Of a stretch of 19,870 bases of DNA, positions 19,821 to 19,870 are shown piece after piece. This stretch comes from an uncultured Actinomycetes bacterium. Its GTDB lineage: Bacteria; Actinomycetota; Acidimicrobiia; IMCC26256; PALSA-555. How positions within the stretch are numbered: the stretch's first letter is position 1; each line of letters begins with the position of its first letter. The stretch covers positions 1 through 19,870 of the forward strand of contig CALEYV010000025.1 of NCBI GenBank assembly GCA_937927875.1, given 5' to 3'. The position numbers were made by a program, and so were the translations under genes. The notes beneath the pieces were generated by a model. It worked only from the letters and a program-made list of their open reading frames with translations. It made no database searches and was not told the DNA's origin.

Positions 19821-19870
19821 CGCATCCTCTCCCTGTCGGTGGTCGTCGCTCCCCCGGGTCGGCGCCACGC

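Noticed and set aside
19821..19870. Promoter or extra coding sequence before the P450 gene
   Set aside because: The frame is open to the window edge, but the added residues are atypical and a good ribosome site precedes ATG 19820. No TAnnnT box with convincing spacing is seen in these 50 bases.

Overview
The window is about 20 kb of very GC-rich DNA (roughly 70% by eye, with G or C at nearly all third codon positions). It is densely coding, and GTG starts, GTGA/ATGA start-stop overlaps and TAnnnT boxes a few bases before start codons are common. The gene content (LLM flavin oxidoreductase, PPOX/F420-type protein, SCP-2-like thiolase with a DUF35 protein, type III CoA-transferases, FadD-like ligase, P450, a KstR-like operator) points to an actinobacterium. 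A non-model lineage such as Acidimicrobiia is possible, but the assignment is inference. No rRNA, tRNA, CRISPR array, insertion sequence or phage gene was seen.

Layout. (A) 36-2979, plus: a SnoaL-like protein, then, behind a KstR-type palindrome that overlaps a TATAGT -10 box, an LLM oxidoreductase, an SDR and a PPOX-family protein. (B) 3005-5534, minus: a six-helix membrane protein, then a separate coupled pair, Gfo/Idh/MocA oxidoreductase followed by a NUDIX hydrolase. (C) 5613-9883, plus: a tandem-domain CaiB/BaiF CoA-transferase, a thiolase-fold protein without the nucleophilic Cys, a DUF35 zinc-ribbon/OB-fold protein and a small DUF4499 (TMEM254-like) membrane protein, packed with almost no spacing. 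(D) 9877-12832, minus: two Amidohydro_2 enzymes and a D-2-hydroxyacid dehydrogenase. (E) 12928-16878, plus: SMP-30/gluconolactonase, FadD-like acyl-CoA ligase, an SDR and a GerW/YtfJ-like protein; D and E diverge from a 95-bp region holding a second, imperfect KstR-like palindrome. (F) 16932-17343, minus: hicB with a hicA broken by a one-base frameshift. (G) 17452-18570, plus: a third amidohydrolase. (H) 18567-19820, minus: a cytochrome P450.

Taken together, this looks like a catabolic region for a steroid-, terpenoid- or other lipid-like substrate. The P450 would oxidise; lactonase and amidohydrolases would open or decarboxylate intermediates; the FadD-like ligase and the CoA-transferase would make CoA thioesters; SDRs, the hydroxyacid dehydrogenase and the LLM enzyme would do redox steps; the thiolase-like/DUF35 pair would cut a C-C bond. 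The substrate cannot be read from the sequence. The most noteworthy items are the CoA-transferase/thiolase-like/DUF35/DUF4499 module, the KstR-like operator, and the frameshifted hicA next to an intact hicB.
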